7,378 bases of DNA from Paramuribaculum sp. (GTDB lineage: Bacteria; Bacteroidota; Bacteroidia; Bacteroidales; Muribaculaceae). A model generated the notes under the pieces. It searched no databases, was not told the origin of the DNA, and worked only from the letters and a program-made list of their open reading frames with translations. The stretch covers positions 1 to 7,378 of the forward strand of contig JAIDKJ010000228.1 of the NCBI GenBank assembly GCA_029051835.1, written 5' to 3'. The position numbers and the translations under genes were made by a program. Below are positions 7,048-7,378 of the stretch, one piece after another (the first letter of the stretch is position 1; every line of letters begins with the position of its first letter).

Positions 7048-7073
7048 TGACACCGCCAAGGTTGTTACACTAA
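6999..7073 (+). other. Possible 24-codon upstream open reading frame in the sufB leader
   Basis: An ATG in the first repeat copy opens 24 codons (M-A-V-S-S-T-K-I-S-S-W-R and on to L-L-H) ending at TAA 7071-7073, six bases before the sufB ATG and in the same frame. It could be a leader peptide, or chance. No known leader-peptide pattern, such as a codon run or a Cys cluster, is present. The stop also excludes an N-terminal extension of SufB from this ATG. Confidence 0.2.
7029..7058 (+). promoter_or_regulatory. Two-tier hairpin upstream of sufB start, possible leader control element
   Basis: TGGCGG (7029-7034) pairs with CCGCCA (7053-7058). Inside, GTCA (7040-7043) pairs with TGAC (7048-7051) around the tetraloop ACAA. 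The same CCGCCA could instead pair with the other repeat copy at 7000-7005, so two exclusive folds exist. The hairpin ends 21 bases before the sufB ATG, a position that could affect ribosome access. Pairing is seen directly; regulation is inferred. Confidence 0.4.
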
Positions 7074-7079
7074 AGACTT

Positions 7080-7378
7080 ATGAAAACGAACGACCCAACA
7101 CCTGCATCGCAGCACAAAGCGCCGGCCGACGCCGTGGCCGCCACCGGCGAATACAAATACGGCTTCACCACCGACATTGACACCGACATATTGCCTCCGG
7201 GTCTGTCGGAGGATACCATCAGATATATCTCCGCACAGAAGCAGGAACCTGAGTGGCTTCTCAACTTCCGACTGAAGGCCTATCGCAAGTGGCTGACTAT
7301 GAAGATGCCCGAATGGGCGCATCTCGAAATACCACCCATCGACTATCAGGCTATCAGCTACTATGCGGCGCCGGTCAA
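7080..7378 (+). CDS. sufB: SufB, Fe-S cluster assembly scaffold protein (N-terminal part, 3' end outside window)
   Basis: The frame gives 99 residues before the window ends. After a variable N-terminus of about 24 residues, the sequence follows SufB closely: Y-K-Y-G-F-T-T-D-I (25-33), G-L-S-E-D-T-I-R-Y-I-S (41-51), E-P-E-W-L-L-N-F-R-L-K-A-Y (56-68) and I-D-Y-Q-A-I-S-Y-Y-A-A-P (87-98). SufB forms the cytosolic SufBC2D complex, where clusters are built with sulphur from SufS and with ATP hydrolysis by SufC. Full-length SufB is about 470-490 residues, so the core and its cluster-ligand residues lie outside the window. Bacteroidales usually carry sufC, sufD and sufS next, which would be expected beyond base 7378. 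The ATG at 7080 is the first in frame after the TAA at 7071-7073. Confidence 0.95.
   Translation, partial: MKTNDPTPASQHKAPADAVAATGEYKYGFTTDIDTDILPPGLSEDTIRYISAQKQEPEWLLNFRLKAYRKWLTMKMPEWAHLEIPPIDYQAISYYAAPV

Larger units (their letters stand above)
6824..7079. other. 256-base non-coding stretch before sufB
   Basis: This AT-richer gap between the acyltransferase stop and sufB holds, in order, about 40 bases with nothing recognised, a long imperfect hairpin (6865-6926), a near-consensus promoter (6921-6951), and a leader of about 120 bases with a small hairpin, a direct repeat and an alternative pairing. A 60-codon minus-strand frame crosses 6808-6990 but resembles no family known to me and is better explained by the hairpin. 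Confidence 0.75.

Noticed and set aside
1..7378. Mobile element, phage, CRISPR or defence island
   Set aside because: No transposase, integrase, terminal inverted repeats, spaced repeats or tRNA attachment site was seen, and base composition is even across the genes. Two helicases alone do not make a defence system.

Overview
The window reads as chromosomal DNA from a GC-rich member of the Bacteroidales, most likely Muribaculaceae-like. That placement is inferred from three things. First, intergenic regions carry the Bacteroidetes-type promoter (TTTG, 19-20 bases, TAnnTTTG). Second, start codons lack clear Shine-Dalgarno sites. Third, the proteins have a Bacteroidales flavour: a DUF5009/COG4299 acyltransferase, SufB with a YKYGFTT start, and a Pif1-like helicase with a C-terminal helix-turn-helix. 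It looks like core genome. I see no transposase, phage gene, tRNA, rRNA or CRISPR array.

Layout. Bases 2-3382 (+) are a tightly packed set of three genes: the end of a TPR-like protein, an eIF1/SUI1 (YciH) family protein, and a 947-residue AddA/RecB-type SF1 helicase. Gene ends overlap or nearly touch (an 11-base overlap, then a 2-base gap), so they are probably co-transcribed. Bases 3392-5659 (-) encode a Pif1/RecD-like helicase running convergently, its stop only 9 bases from the AddA-like stop. Bases 5660-5734 hold two interlocked divergent promoters, one for the Pif1-like gene and one for the membrane acyltransferase at 5735-6823 (+). Bases 6824-7079 are non-coding: a long imperfect hairpin, a near-consensus promoter, and a leader of about 120 bases with a direct repeat and alternative pairings. 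The window ends inside sufB (7080 onward), normally the first gene of a SUF iron-sulphur cluster assembly operon.

Functional picture. Two DNA helicases sit tail to tail, one for double-strand-break end processing and one for Pif1-type unwinding, beside a translation-factor-like gene, a membrane acetyltransferase and Fe-S assembly. Nothing here amounts to a clearly new multi-gene system. The points most worth a second look are the missing nuclease domain in the AddA-like protein, the interlocked divergent promoters and the structured sufB leader.
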